This document shows, piece by piece, positions 8,093 through 14,907 of a stretch of DNA of 14,907 bases (within the stretch, counting starts at the first letter, position 1; each line of letters starts with the position of its first letter). The position numbers and the translations under genes are program-made. The notes beneath the pieces are model-generated. The model did not search any database. It was given only the letters and a program-made list of their open reading frames with translations, and was not told the DNA's origin. The DNA is from an uncultured Clostridia bacterium (lineage in GTDB: Bacteria > Bacillota > Clostridia > Christensenellales > Borkfalkiaceae): the NCBI GenBank assembly GCA_947177825.1, contig CAMWWA010000017.1, forward strand, positions 1 to 14,907, given 5' to 3'.

Positions 8093-8995
8093 TTATTTAA
8101 GAAGCTTAACCATAACAGCCTTCTGAGCGTGCAGCCTGTTTTCCGCTTCGTCGAAAATCTCTTTTGCGTGCTCCTCGAAGACCTCCTCGGTAATCTCCTC
8201 GCCGCGGTGCGCGGGCAGACAATGCAGGCACATAACGTCCGACTTTGCAACGGAAAGATTTTCTTTATTGACCTGGTATGCGGCAAAAGCCTTTTCCCTC
8301 TTGCTCTTCTCGCCTTCCTGTCCCATGGAAGCCCACACGTCGGTATAAACGACGTCTGCGTCTTTAAGCGCTTCCTTAACGTCCGTCGTTATGGTGAACT
8401 CGCCGTTTTCCTTTGCCCACTTCATAAGTTCGGCGTCAGGCTCGTATCCCTTGGGGCACGCGATGGCAAACGACATACCAGTCTTAATAGCACCAACCAT
8501 AAGGCTGTTTGCCATATTGTTGCCGTCACCGACGAAAGCCATTTTAAGCCCTTTAAAGCTTCCCTTATACTCTCTTATCGTCATAAGGTCGGCAAGCACC
8601 TGACAGGGATGCGCATAATCGGTGAGACCGTTTATCACGGGTATCGAGCCGTACTTTGCAAGGTCCTCGACTTCCTTCTGCTCGAAAGTTCTTATCATTA
8701 TGCCGTCAAGATAGCGCGAAAGCACTCTTGCCGTGTCCTGCACGGGCTCGCCTCTGCCTATCTGTAAATCGTTGCTCGACAGGAACAAGCCGTAGCCGCC
8801 GAGTTCGTAAATGCCCACCTCGAAGGAAACCCTGGTACGGGTTGATGCCTTTTGGAAAATCAGTCCCATTTTCTTACCTTTTAAGTAATCCTTCTGGATT
8901 CCGTTGTTCCTTTCAAACTTCAGCTGGTCGGCAAGGTTTAAAATCGATAATATCTCTTCCCTGGTCAAATCCTGCAATTTTAATAAATGTCTCAT
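8093..8995 (-). CDS. argF: Ornithine carbamoyltransferase
   Basis: 300 residues; joins carbamoyl phosphate and ornithine to give citrulline. Carbamoyl-phosphate-binding signatures are STRTR (51-55) and HPCQ (129-132). The ornithine side is shown by FVGDGNNMANS (154-164), DVWASMG (219-225, the SMG loop of OTCases) and HCLPAHRG (258-265). The SMG loop and HCLP motif separate it from aspartate carbamoyltransferase and from the transcarbamylases using acetyl- or succinylornithine. The ATG overlaps the argD stop by 4 nt (ATGA), and GAGGT about 9 nt upstream supports this start. Position between argD and carAB fits an anabolic enzyme; no arcA or arcC that would suggest arginine deiminase catabolism is nearby. 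Confidence 0.97.
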   Translation of the reverse strand: MRHLLKLQDLTREEILSILNLADQLKFERNNGIQKDYLKGKKMGLIFQKASTRTRVSFEVGIYELGGYGLFLSSNDLQIGRGEPVQDTARVLSRYLDGIMIRTFEQKEVEDLAKYGSIPVINGLTDYAHPCQVLADLMTIREYKGSFKGLKMAFVGDGNNMANSLMVGAIKTGMSFAIACPKGYEPDAELMKWAKENGEFTITTDVKEALKDADVVYTDVWASMGQEGEKSKREKAFAAYQVNKENLSVAKSDVMCLHCLPAHRGEEITEEVFEEHAKEIFDEAENRLHAQKAVMVKLLK

Positions 8996-10152
8996 TCCGA
9001 AATTACCTCGTTTAATATTTTCAAAGCCGTATTTATTTCTTCTTTGGTTATGTTGAGCGGCGGTAAAAGTCTGACCTTTTCATGGGCGGTCAAAACGATT
9101 AAGCCCTTTTCCAAACACTTCTGCGCAACTTCTCTTGCGTTTTTCGTAGTGGAAATGCCTATCATAAGCCCCGTTCCGCTAACCGACGTCACGTTTTTTA
9201 TGTGTTCGGCGTGCGTTTTGATATACGCTCCCTTGCCCTGCACTTCAAGCAACATTTCGGGCGTAAGCCTGTTTATAATGCTAAGCGCACCGGCGCATAC
9301 GACGGGATTGCCGCCGAAAGTAGTGCCGTGGTCGCCGAAACCGAATACGTTTTCGCACTTGTCGAAAAGCATACAAGCGCCTATGGGCAAACCGCCGCCA
9401 AGCCCCTTAGCCGTAGTGACAATATCGGGCGAAATACCCGCCGCCTCATACGCATACAGATATCCCGTTCTTCCGTTTCCGCACTGCACCTCGTCGCAAA
9501 TCAAAAGTATATCGCGTTGCTTACAGAACTTTTCAAGCTCCTTCAAAAAGCCGAAATCGAGCGCATTCACACCGCTCTCTCCCTGAACAACTTCAACCAT
9601 TACGGCGCAGGTCTTGTCGGTATAGCACTCGAAGATGCCGTCCATCGTGGGTTCGGCATATTTAAAGCCTTCCAAAAACGGCATAAAGTGTTTATGAAAA
9701 CCGTCCTGCCCAGTAGCCGTCAGCGTCGCAATCGTTCTGCCGTGGAAAGAATTCTTTAAGGTTATGATTTCATTCCTGCCGTACCGCTCGTTACCGTACT
9801 TGCGCGCAGCTTTTATTGCGCACTCGTTTGCTTCCGCACCGCTGTTTCCGAAAAATACTTTCTTTGCACCGGTCTTTTTGCACAGCGCCTTGGCAAGCTC
9901 GGTCTGCGGCTGCGAATAATAGAGATTGCACACGTGCTGTATACTGTCAATCTGCGCTTTTACGGCGTTCTTCCACTCTTCGTCATTTATACCGAAAATA
10001 TTTACACCTATACCCGTGGCGCAATCGATATATTCCTTTCCATCGTAATCGTAAAGCTTTGCGCCCTTACCTTCTTTAAACGCTACCTTGAAGCGCGCGT
10101 AAGTATTTGCTATATATTCGCCGTCCTCGGCAAATATCTGACCTTTATCCAT
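8992..10152 (-). CDS. argD: Acetylornithine aminotransferase
   Basis: 386 residues; a class III PLP aminotransferase that converts N-acetylglutamate semialdehyde to N-acetylornithine using glutamate. Visible motifs are DCATGIGVNIFG (43-54), FFGNSGAEANE (100-110, phosphate-binding loop), NSFHGRT (134-140), ICDEVQCGNGRTG (218-230, the Asp that contacts the pyridine nitrogen) and TTAKGLGGGLPIGA, whose lysine (Lys249) should carry PLP. GTTFGGNP near residue 275 is also typical. The gene starts 55 nt after argB, with GAGGG about 12 nt upstream of the ATG, and overlaps argF by 4 nt. In some bacteria ArgD also acts as the succinyl-DAP aminotransferase of lysine synthesis; nothing here decides that, though it matters given the DapF-like domain in the same operon. 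Confidence 0.96.
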   Translation of the reverse strand: MDKGQIFAEDGEYIANTYARFKVAFKEGKGAKLYDYDGKEYIDCATGIGVNIFGINDEEWKNAVKAQIDSIQHVCNLYYSQPQTELAKALCKKTGAKKVFFGNSGAEANECAIKAARKYGNERYGRNEIITLKNSFHGRTIATLTATGQDGFHKHFMPFLEGFKYAEPTMDGIFECYTDKTCAVMVEVVQGESGVNALDFGFLKELEKFCKQRDILLICDEVQCGNGRTGYLYAYEAAGISPDIVTTAKGLGGGLPIGACMLFDKCENVFGFGDHGTTFGGNPVVCAGALSIINRLTPEMLLEVQGKGAYIKTHAEHIKNVTSVSGTGLMIGISTTKNAREVAQKCLEKGLIVLTAHEKVRLLPPLNITKEEINTALKILNEVISE

Positions 10153-10182
10153 AATAATAACTAGCCCTCACTAAAATAAAGA

Positions 10183-10203
10183 CTGATTTAACAAATAAAT
10201 CAG
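10183..10203 (-). terminator. Weak AT-rich hairpin between argB and argD
   Basis: CTGATTTA (10183-10190) pairs perfectly with TAAATCAG (10196-10203) around a 5-nt loop. On the minus strand the stem is followed by a T-rich but interrupted stretch (TCTTTATTTT). It lies 5 nt after the argB stop, in one of only two sizeable gaps of the cluster. It may be a leaky terminator, an RNA-processing site or a 3'-stabilizing element that lowers argD and downstream expression relative to argGCJB. The stem has only two G-C pairs, so strong termination is unlikely. Confidence 0.35.
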
Positions 10204-10207
10204 CCGT

Positions 10208-11053
10208 TTACAAAAACATTGTTCCACTGCCCTCGTCGGACAATAATTCTATTAAAATCGAATGACTAACTCTTCCGTCGATAATTACGGCTTTCTTTAC
10301 GCCGCGACGGATTGCATCTTTACAACATTCTATTTTGGGAATCATTCCTCCAGAAATAATACCCTGTTTAATTAACGCCGGAATGTCCGAAACGTAAACC
10401 TTGTGAATTAAAGTTTCGGGGTCGTCCTTGTTTTCCAGAAGTCCGCGGATATCTGTCATAAGAATAAGACTTTCCGCATTGAGCGCTCCCGCAATTGCCG
10501 AAGCCGCCGTATCCGCATTGACGTTATAAACGTTCCCCTCGTCGTCGTATCCGACGGTAGATATAACGGGGACGTAGCCCAAACCCAGCATATCGGTTAT
10601 AAGCTGAGTGTTAATTTCGGTAATTTTACCTACATACCCAAGCTTTTCGTCCTGGATTTCGCATTTGAGCATGTGTCCGTCCTGTCCGCAAACGCCTATA
10701 GCTTTGCCGCCGTGCTTACAGATAAGGTCGGTAAGCGACTTGTTGACTTTTCCGGCAAGAACCATACGCACGACTTCGCTTGTCTCTTTGTCGGTATAAC
10801 GCAGACCGTCAACAAACTTTGTCTCCATTCCCATTTTCTTAATGGTTTCTGAAATTTCGGGTCCTCCGCCGTGCACCAGCACGACCTTTATACCGAGCAA
10901 ATTGAGAACGACAAGGTCACGCATAACAGACGACTTTAAATCGTCGTCAATCATTGCGTTACCGCCGTACTTTACAACAAGTACCTTATTAAAATATTTT
11001 TTAATATAGGGCATTGCCTCTATTAAAAACTCGGCTTGTTCCTGTTTATCCAT
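10208..11053 (-). CDS. argB: N-acetylglutamate kinase, predicted arginine-sensitive type
   Basis: 281 residues; phosphorylates N-acetylglutamate, normally the committed, feedback-controlled step when ArgJ recycles acetyl groups. Motifs are VKYGGNAM (27-34, phosphate loop), VHGGGPEI (60-67), FVDGLRYTD (80-88), YNVNADTAA (176-184), LMTDIRGLLENKDD (198-211) and GGMIPKIECC (235-244). The protein carries an N-terminal helix of about 20 residues before the first strand and ends in ELLSDEGSGTMFL. Both are features of hexameric, arginine-inhibited kinases and are missing from the short insensitive E. coli enzyme, so feedback inhibition by arginine is inferred. It follows argJ after 1 nt with AGGA about 6 nt before the ATG. 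Confidence 0.97.
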   Translation of the reverse strand: MDKQEQAEFLIEAMPYIKKYFNKVLVVKYGGNAMIDDDLKSSVMRDLVVLNLLGIKVVLVHGGGPEISETIKKMGMETKFVDGLRYTDKETSEVVRMVLAGKVNKSLTDLICKHGGKAIGVCGQDGHMLKCEIQDEKLGYVGKITEINTQLITDMLGLGYVPVISTVGYDDEGNVYNVNADTAASAIAGALNAESLILMTDIRGLLENKDDPETLIHKVYVSDIPALIKQGIISGGMIPKIECCKDAIRRGVKKAVIIDGRVSHSILIELLSDEGSGTMFL

Positions 11054-11054
11054 T

Positions 11055-12272
11055 TTAAGTCCTGTAATCGCCGTTAATTTTTACGTAATCGTAAGTCAAA
11101 TCACAACCCCAGGCGGTAGCTTTGGAAGAACCGCTGTTGAGATTTATATTTATAATAACTTCATCTTCGGAAAGAATTTCTTTAGCCTTTTCCTCGGAAA
11201 AGTCTATGCCGAAACCGGCCTTGCATACGGGTAAATCACCCTTTGGGGAACTGAACGACACGTCGATTGCGTTCACGTTCACTTTCACGCCCGCATAGCC
11301 GATAGCGCAGAGCACCCTGCCCCAGTTAGCATCGGCACCGAACATTGCCGCTTTTACAAGCGAAGATTTTATAACCGACTTAGCAACGGCTTTTGCCGTG
11401 CATTCATTGTCGGCTCCGGTAACTCTGCATTCAATAAGCTTGGTCGCACCCTCTCCGTCCTTTGCAAGCATACGCGAAAGCTTGACCGTACAATAATTCA
11501 ACGCTTTGCAGAAATCATTGAAATCCGCGCCGTCATTTTTTATAATATTGTTGCCTGCAAGACCGTTAGCCATAATGCAGCATGTATCGTTAGTCGACTG
11601 GTCTCCGTCAACGCTGACCATATTGAACGAAGTCTTTACGTCTTCGGAAAGGGCTTTTTGCAGCATTTCGCTTGAAATTGCGACGTCGGTAGTTAAAAAT
11701 ATCAGATTTGTCGCCATATTGGGGCAAACCATACCAACGCCCTTTGCAATTGCGCCGATTCTGCAGACCTTTCCGCCAAGCTCAAAGCTTACGGCAACAG
11801 ATTTTCTGACCGTATCGGTAGTCATAATGGCTTCCGCAGCAAGATTGCTGTTATCACCCAGCCCCGACCAAAGTTCTTGCATATGGTCGCACATAGGCGA
11901 CAAATCAAGCTGTTGACCGATAACGCCGGTCGAAGCAACAATAACGTCCTTTGCCGCAATGCCCCCTGCGTTTTCCACAAGAGCACACATGCCTTCGGCA
12001 ATCTCTATGCCGTTCGCGTTGCAAGTATTTGCGTTTCCGCTGTTGCAGATTATCGCTTGTGCATAACCGTCGCTGATATTTTTCTTTGTAACGGTAACGG
12101 GCGCACCTTTAACTAAATTACTGGTATAAACGCCCGCAGCGGCAGCACGCACTTCACTTACTATTAAGGCAAAATCCCTCTTCGCCTTATTTTTTCTTAT
12201 TCCGCAGTGAATGCCGTTAGCCTTAAAACCTTTCGGCGCACATACACCGCCTTGTATCTCTTCAATTACCAT
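11055..12272 (-). CDS. argJ: Bifunctional ornithine acetyltransferase / N-acetylglutamate synthase
   Basis: 405 residues; transfers the acetyl group from N-acetylornithine to glutamate, releasing ornithine, and in bifunctional forms also uses acetyl-CoA. ArgJ proteins cut themselves into alpha and beta chains at an Ala-Thr bond; here the site is in KGVGMVCPNMATNL, with Thr188 as the predicted new N terminus and nucleophile. Other family marks are STGVIG (114-119), TTDT (151-154), DGDQSTNDT (222-230), KDGEGATKLIE (271-281), ADANWGRVLCAIGYAG and the C-terminal CDLTYDYVKINGDYRT. The gene starts 18 nt after argC with only a weak AGAAAAG before the ATG, so coupling to argC may matter. No separate argA or argE is needed with ArgJ present; whether it is bifunctional cannot be told from sequence alone. 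Confidence 0.96.
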   Translation of the reverse strand: MVIEEIQGGVCAPKGFKANGIHCGIRKNKAKRDFALIVSEVRAAAAGVYTSNLVKGAPVTVTKKNISDGYAQAIICNSGNANTCNANGIEIAEGMCALVENAGGIAAKDVIVASTGVIGQQLDLSPMCDHMQELWSGLGDNSNLAAEAIMTTDTVRKSVAVSFELGGKVCRIGAIAKGVGMVCPNMATNLIFLTTDVAISSEMLQKALSEDVKTSFNMVSVDGDQSTNDTCCIMANGLAGNNIIKNDGADFNDFCKALNYCTVKLSRMLAKDGEGATKLIECRVTGADNECTAKAVAKSVIKSSLVKAAMFGADANWGRVLCAIGYAGVKVNVNAIDVSFSSPKGDLPVCKAGFGIDFSEEKAKEILSEDEVIININLNSGSSKATAWGCDLTYDYVKINGDYRT

Positions 12273-12290
12273 AATAAAATCTTTTCTGAA

Positions 12291-13223
12291 CTAAACAAGC
12301 GAAACACGCTCGTCCAGCCCGAACATTATATTCATATTCTGCACTGCCGCACCTGACGCGCCTTTCCCAAGGTTATCGAATGAGCTTGCAAGCAAAATCT
12401 GTTCGTCATTTCCCGTAACGTAAATATTGAGTTGGTTGGTTCCGGACAACTGATTTGCCGCCAAAAACTGCGGAATATCGTCGCTTTTGACAATATTTAT
12501 AAAGTTCTGTCTGACATAGTACTCCGCAAAATACTCTCTAACGTCATAAACAGTGTACTTTTTGAGCAGTAAACGCGTAAACAAAGGAACGGTTACGCAC
12601 ATACCGCAATAATAATCGCAAATGTACGGATTAAATATAGGCTTTTGCGTAAGACCGCACTCCCTTACCATTTCGGGTATGTGCTTATGCGAAAGAGTCA
12701 ATGCATACTCTCGCGGTGACGACAACGCAATATCTCTGTCCGCGCTTTCGTACTGGGCAATAGCTTTTTTACCTGCGCCTGAATAACCCGAAACCGCATG
12801 CACAACGAACGGATAATCACTTGACACAAGCCCTGCTTTAACAAGCGGTTCAACCAAAGTTATAAAGCCTGTTGCATAGCAGCCGGGATTGGCAACCCTG
12901 TTCGAGTTCTTTATCTCCTCTCTTCTCTTATCGGAAAGTTCGGGAAGTCCGTAAACCCAGTCAGGATTAGTTCTGTGTGCCGTCGACGCGTCTATAATTT
13001 TAGTTTTCGGATTGGTAACCAGCTGCGCCGCTTCAATTGCCGCCGCGTCGGGCAGACACAAAAAGCATACGTCGGCACTGTTAAGGCATTCCCTTCTCGC
13101 TTCGACGTTTTTTCTTAACTCCTCGGGGAGCGTAATCAACTGGATATCGTCGCGCTTGCCGAGTCTGTCGTAAATTTGCAGACCCGTAGTGCCCTCTTTA
13201 CCGTCAATAAAAACTTTTATCAT
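12291..13223 (-). CDS. argC: N-acetyl-gamma-glutamyl-phosphate reductase, short (type 2) form
   Basis: 310 residues; the NADPH-dependent reduction of N-acetylglutamyl phosphate to the semialdehyde. The nucleotide-binding start is FIDGKEGTTGLQI (5-17) rather than the G.tGytG pattern of the usual ~345-residue type 1 enzyme. The thiol nucleophile is in VANPGCYATG (Cys115), and the likely catalytic histidine is in SHKHIPEM (His181). VHAVSGYSGAGKKAI (141-155) is also typical. The length and the GTTGLQI start fit the type 2 ArgC subfamily, best known to me from Proteobacteria. The ATG overlaps the argG stop by 1 nt (TAATG), with GGAG upstream inside argG. ArgC identity is firm; the subfamily placement is from memory of the pattern. 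Confidence 0.95.
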   Translation of the reverse strand: MIKVFIDGKEGTTGLQIYDRLGKRDDIQLITLPEELRKNVEARRECLNSADVCFLCLPDAAAIEAAQLVTNPKTKIIDASTAHRTNPDWVYGLPELSDKRREEIKNSNRVANPGCYATGFITLVEPLVKAGLVSSDYPFVVHAVSGYSGAGKKAIAQYESADRDIALSSPREYALTLSHKHIPEMVRECGLTQKPIFNPYICDYYCGMCVTVPLFTRLLLKKYTVYDVREYFAEYYVRQNFINIVKSDDIPQFLAANQLSGTNQLNIYVTGNDEQILLASSFDNLGKGASGAAVQNMNIMFGLDERVSLV

Positions 13224-14443
13224 TATTTAAGTTTCTTCTGCTCCAACAAAGCTTTAACTTTTATGGGCAATCCGAACAGATTTATAAAGCCCTGCGAATC
13301 AAGCTGATTGTAACAATCGTCCTCGCCGAACGTCGCTATATCTTCGCTATACAAAGAATGAGGCGAAGTAATTCCGGCATTTATAACATTGCCCTTGTAT
13401 ATTCTCAACTTAACGTCGCCCGTAACGGTTTCCTGCGTCTTGGCAACGAATGCGTCCAAAGCTTCACGGAGCGGAGTGAACCACTGACCGTCATAAACCA
13501 TTTCGCCGTATTTAATGCCAATCATCTGCTTATAATGCTGCGTAGCCTTATCAAGGCAAATGGATTCGAGCATCTCGTGCGCCGCATATAAAATCGTACC
13601 GCCGGGGGTTTCGTACACGCCGCGCGACTTCATGCCGACAAGCCTGTTTTCAACCATATCGATAAGTCCGACGCCGTTTTCGCCGCCGATTTTGTTAAGA
13701 GTTTCAATAAGCTCGACCGCTCCCATCTTTTTGCCGTCAACCGCCGTAGGAACACCCTTTTCAAAATGTATGGTGACGTAAGTAGACTTATCGGGTGCTT
13801 TCCAAGGCGATACGCCAAGCTCCAATATCTTATCGTAGTCAGGCTCGTTTGCAGGATTTTCCAAATCAAGACCTTCATGCGACAGGTGCCAAAGGTTTTT
13901 ATCCTTGGAATAGTTGGTTTCCCTGTTTATCTTCAAAGGAATTTTGTGAGCTTCGGCGTAGTCAATTTCCTCGTCACGGCTCTTTATATCCCAAATTCTC
14001 CAGGGTGCGATTATCTTCATATCGGGCGCAAACGCCTTAATCGACAATTCGAAACGAACCTGGTCGTTACCCTTGCCCGTGCATCCATGACAAATTGCGT
14101 CGGCGCCTTCCTTCTTGGCAATCTCCACAATCCTCTTTGCGATAATCGGACGGGCAAACGACGTTCCGAGCAGATACTTGTTTTCGTAAACTGCACCTGC
14201 CATCATCGTAGGATAAATGTAATCCTCGATAAATTCTTTTCTCAAATCCTCGATATAGAGTTTTGATGCGCCGGTTTTTAACGCCTTTTCCTCCAAACCT
14301 TCAAGTTCGGTAGTTTGTCCGACGTCGCCCGAAACAGCAACGACTTCGCAGTTATCGTAATTCTCTTTAAGCCAGGGAATTATAATCGACGTGTCCAGCC
14401 CCCCCGAATAAGCAAGCACAACCTTTTTGATTTTGTTTTCCAT
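13223..14443 (-). CDS. argG: Argininosuccinate synthase
   Basis: 406 residues from the preferred ATG; condenses citrulline and aspartate with ATP to argininosuccinate. The N-terminal PP-loop [10 protein letters not shown] is at 11-20, and [13 protein letters not shown] marks the second nucleotide/citrulline-binding motif. Other family stretches are NLWHLSHEG and [13 protein letters not shown]. The frame runs upstream to a TTG at 14464, but ATG 14443 is chosen because it has an AAGAGA-like site about 8 nt before it, gives the normal N terminus ([15 protein letters not shown]) and the usual length, while the TTG has no ribosome site and lies next to a hairpin. It is the first gene of the cluster. 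argH, its usual partner, is not in the window. Confidence 0.97.
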   Translation of the reverse strand: MENKIKKVVLAYSGGLDTSIIIPWLKENYDNCEVVAVSGDVGQTTELEGLEEKALKTGASKLYIEDLRKEFIEDYIYPTMMAGAVYENKYLLGTSFARPIIAKRIVEIAKKEGADAICHGCTGKGNDQVRFELSIKAFAPDMKIIAPWRIWDIKSRDEEIDYAEAHKIPLKINRETNYSKDKNLWHLSHEGLDLENPANEPDYDKILELGVSPWKAPDKSTYVTIHFEKGVPTAVDGKKMGAVELIETLNKIGGENGVGLIDMVENRLVGMKSRGVYETPGGTILYAAHEMLESICLDKATQHYKQMIGIKYGEMVYDGQWFTPLREALDAFVAKTQETVTGDVKLRIYKGNVINAGITSPHSLYSEDIATFGEDDCYNQLDSQGFINLFGLPIKVKALLEQKKLK

Positions 14444-14469
14444 AATCGTATCTCTTTTATTCAAATTTT

Positions 14470-14487
14470 GGCCGCCTCACGGCAACC
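14470..14487 (-). promoter_or_regulatory. Small hairpin at the predicted 5' end of the argG mRNA
   Basis: In the minus-strand transcript GGUUGCC (14487-14481) can pair with GGCGGCC (14476-14470) around GUGA, a GNRA-type tetraloop: seven pairs, two of them G-U. The predicted start from the proximal promoter is about 14487, so the mRNA would begin with this hairpin. It lies about 26 nt before the argG ATG and does not cover the ribosome site. A 5'-stabilizing role is the simplest reading. Confidence 0.45.
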
Positions 14488-14493
14488 TGAAAT

Positions 14494-14523
14494 ATTATAC
14501 AATACACAATTTAGTCAAGTCAA
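14494..14523 (-). promoter_or_regulatory. Proximal sigma-A-type promoter of the arg operon
   Basis: On the minus strand a TTGACT -35 element (14518-14523) and a perfect TATAAT -10 element (14494-14499) are 18 nt apart. Transcription would start near 14487, leaving a leader of about 44 nt before the argG ATG. This is the best promoter match upstream of the cluster and no other strong one was seen within it. Confidence 0.75.
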
Positions 14524-14533
14524 GCAAATTGGC

Positions 14534-14563
14534 ATTAAAATTACAAAAAAAGATTATTGTCAA
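14534..14563 (-). promoter_or_regulatory. Possible distal promoter of the arg operon
   Basis: A perfect TTGACA -35 (14558-14563) is followed after 18 nt by TTTAAT (14534-14539, five of six matches to TATAAT) on the minus strand, 40 nt upstream of the proximal promoter. Its -35 overlaps one arm of the 11-bp inverted repeat by two bases, which could allow control by a bound protein. In such an AT-rich spacer a chance match is possible. Confidence 0.4.
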
Positions 14564-14612
14564 ATGTATAAAATTTCACAAATATTCATAATTCGCTTAT
14601 ATTTATACATTT
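14562..14612. repeat. 11-bp perfect inverted repeat upstream of argG
   Basis: AAATGTATAAA (14562-14572) and its exact reverse complement TTTATACATTT (14602-14612) are separated by 29 nt. One arm touches the -35 of the distal promoter. All pairs but one are A-T, so as RNA it would be a weak terminator for the upstream metallopeptidase gene, although a T-run follows on the minus strand near 14545-14551. A pair of operator half-sites is the other reading. Confidence 0.5.
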
Positions 14613-14654
14613 ATGAGAAAATATATGCATAATTACAAATACGCAAGAATTGAG

Positions 14655-14907
14655 TCAATAAAGCGTTGTCAACCGTGCAAACCGTTTAAGTTCACGTTTG
14701 AGTGCTTTGTATTCCGGCATTATCGATTCCATTAATCTGTAAAACTTTGCCGAATGGTCCATATGGACCGTATGACACAATTCATGAACTATTACGTAGC
14801 GCCACAATTCTTCCGACAGCATTAAAAGCTTCCAATTGAATTTGATTTCTCCAAACGAGTTACAGCAGCCCCACCGTGATTTGAAATCCCTAAACGAAAA
14901 GTTTTTA
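14655..14907 (-). CDS. C-terminal part of a YgjP/DUF45-type zinc metallopeptidase
   Basis: The minus-strand frame is open from the window edge to a TGA at 14655-14657, giving the last 83 residues; the start is outside. It shows the family's order of motifs: a FRDFKSRWGCCNSFGEI stretch (usually RWGSC in relatives), NWKLLMLSEELWRYVIVHELCH with the HExxH zinc motif, then MDHSAKFY, whose histidine should be the third zinc ligand, and the PEYKALKRELK tail. The family consists of small cytoplasmic SprT-like/WLM-related putative peptidases of poorly known role. It is read in the same direction as the arg operon, 191 nt upstream of the preferred argG start, and is separated from it by promoters, so it is probably a distinct unit. 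Family call good; substrate unknown. Confidence 0.85.
   Translation of the reverse strand, partial: KNFSFRDFKSRWGCCNSFGEIKFNWKLLMLSEELWRYVIVHELCHTVHMDHSAKFYRLMESIMPEYKALKRELKRFARLTTLY

Noticed and set aside
8078..8767. 229-codon open frame on the plus strand opposite argF
   Set aside because: Antisense shadow; STRTR, HPCQ and HCLP motifs of ArgF lie on the minus strand.
14444..14464. TTG at 14464 as the argG start
   Set aside because: It has no ribosome site and adds seven atypical residues; the ATG at 14443 gives the normal N terminus and has a plausible ribosome site.
14455..14590. ArgR/AhrC operator (ARG box) near argG
   Set aside because: Only half-sites fit: TTTGAATAAAA at 14455-14465 and TATGAATATTT at 14580-14590. 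The second half of the palindrome is missing in both, and such matches are cheap in AT-rich DNA.
1..14907. CRISPR arrays, insertion sequences, tRNA or rRNA genes
   Set aside because: No regularly spaced repeats, transposase-like frames, terminal repeats or RNA gene signatures were seen; the window is almost fully occupied by ordinary coding sequence.

Overview
The window looks like a chromosomal segment from a Bacillota bacterium, most likely an uncultured anaerobic, gut-type Clostridia lineage. This rests on the recycling arginine pathway (ArgJ with an arginine-sensitive ArgB), a ThiI without a rhodanese domain paired with its own cysteine desulfurase, Shine-Dalgarno-led tightly packed genes, and the residue patterns of CarB and ArgF. 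The exact taxon cannot be read from the sequence.

Layout: positions 1-588 (+) hold the 3' end of a gene whose product resembles the tail of a class A penicillin-binding protein. A bidirectional terminator hairpin (593-621) separates it from a convergent, ten-gene minus-strand cluster that reads from about 14487 down to 623: argG, argC, argJ, argB, argD, argF, carA, carB fused to a dapF-like domain, a nifS/iscS-type cysteine desulfurase, and thiI. Junctions are mostly 1-nt gaps or 1-8-nt overlaps, so the cluster is very likely one operon with translational coupling. Two larger gaps (argB-argD and argF-carA, about 55 nt each) are the only breathing points; the first carries a small AT-rich hairpin. 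Upstream of argG are two good sigma-A-type promoters, a short hairpin at the predicted mRNA 5' end and an 11-bp inverted repeat. At the right edge (14655-14907, -) is the C-terminal end of a YgjP/DUF45-type zinc metallopeptidase.

Functionally the cluster encodes acetylated arginine synthesis: ArgB, ArgC, ArgD and ArgJ make ornithine from N-acetylglutamate with acetyl recycling, CarAB supplies carbamoyl phosphate, ArgF makes citrulline and ArgG makes argininosuccinate. ArgH is not in the window. The distal nifS-thiI pair supplies sulfur for tRNA 4-thiouridine (and possibly thiamine thiazole) and is metabolically unrelated.

The most unusual object is the 1354-residue CarB-DapF fusion. The CarB part is full length and the appended ~277-residue domain has the complete diaminopimelate epimerase fold signature, but its first catalytic cysteine is alanine and two other substrate-binding positions appear changed. 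The adjacent MGS-like allosteric domain of CarB also lacks the usual effector-binding loop. Together these suggest that the appended domain is not an ordinary epimerase and may be a ligand-binding or structural module of carbamoyl phosphate synthetase.
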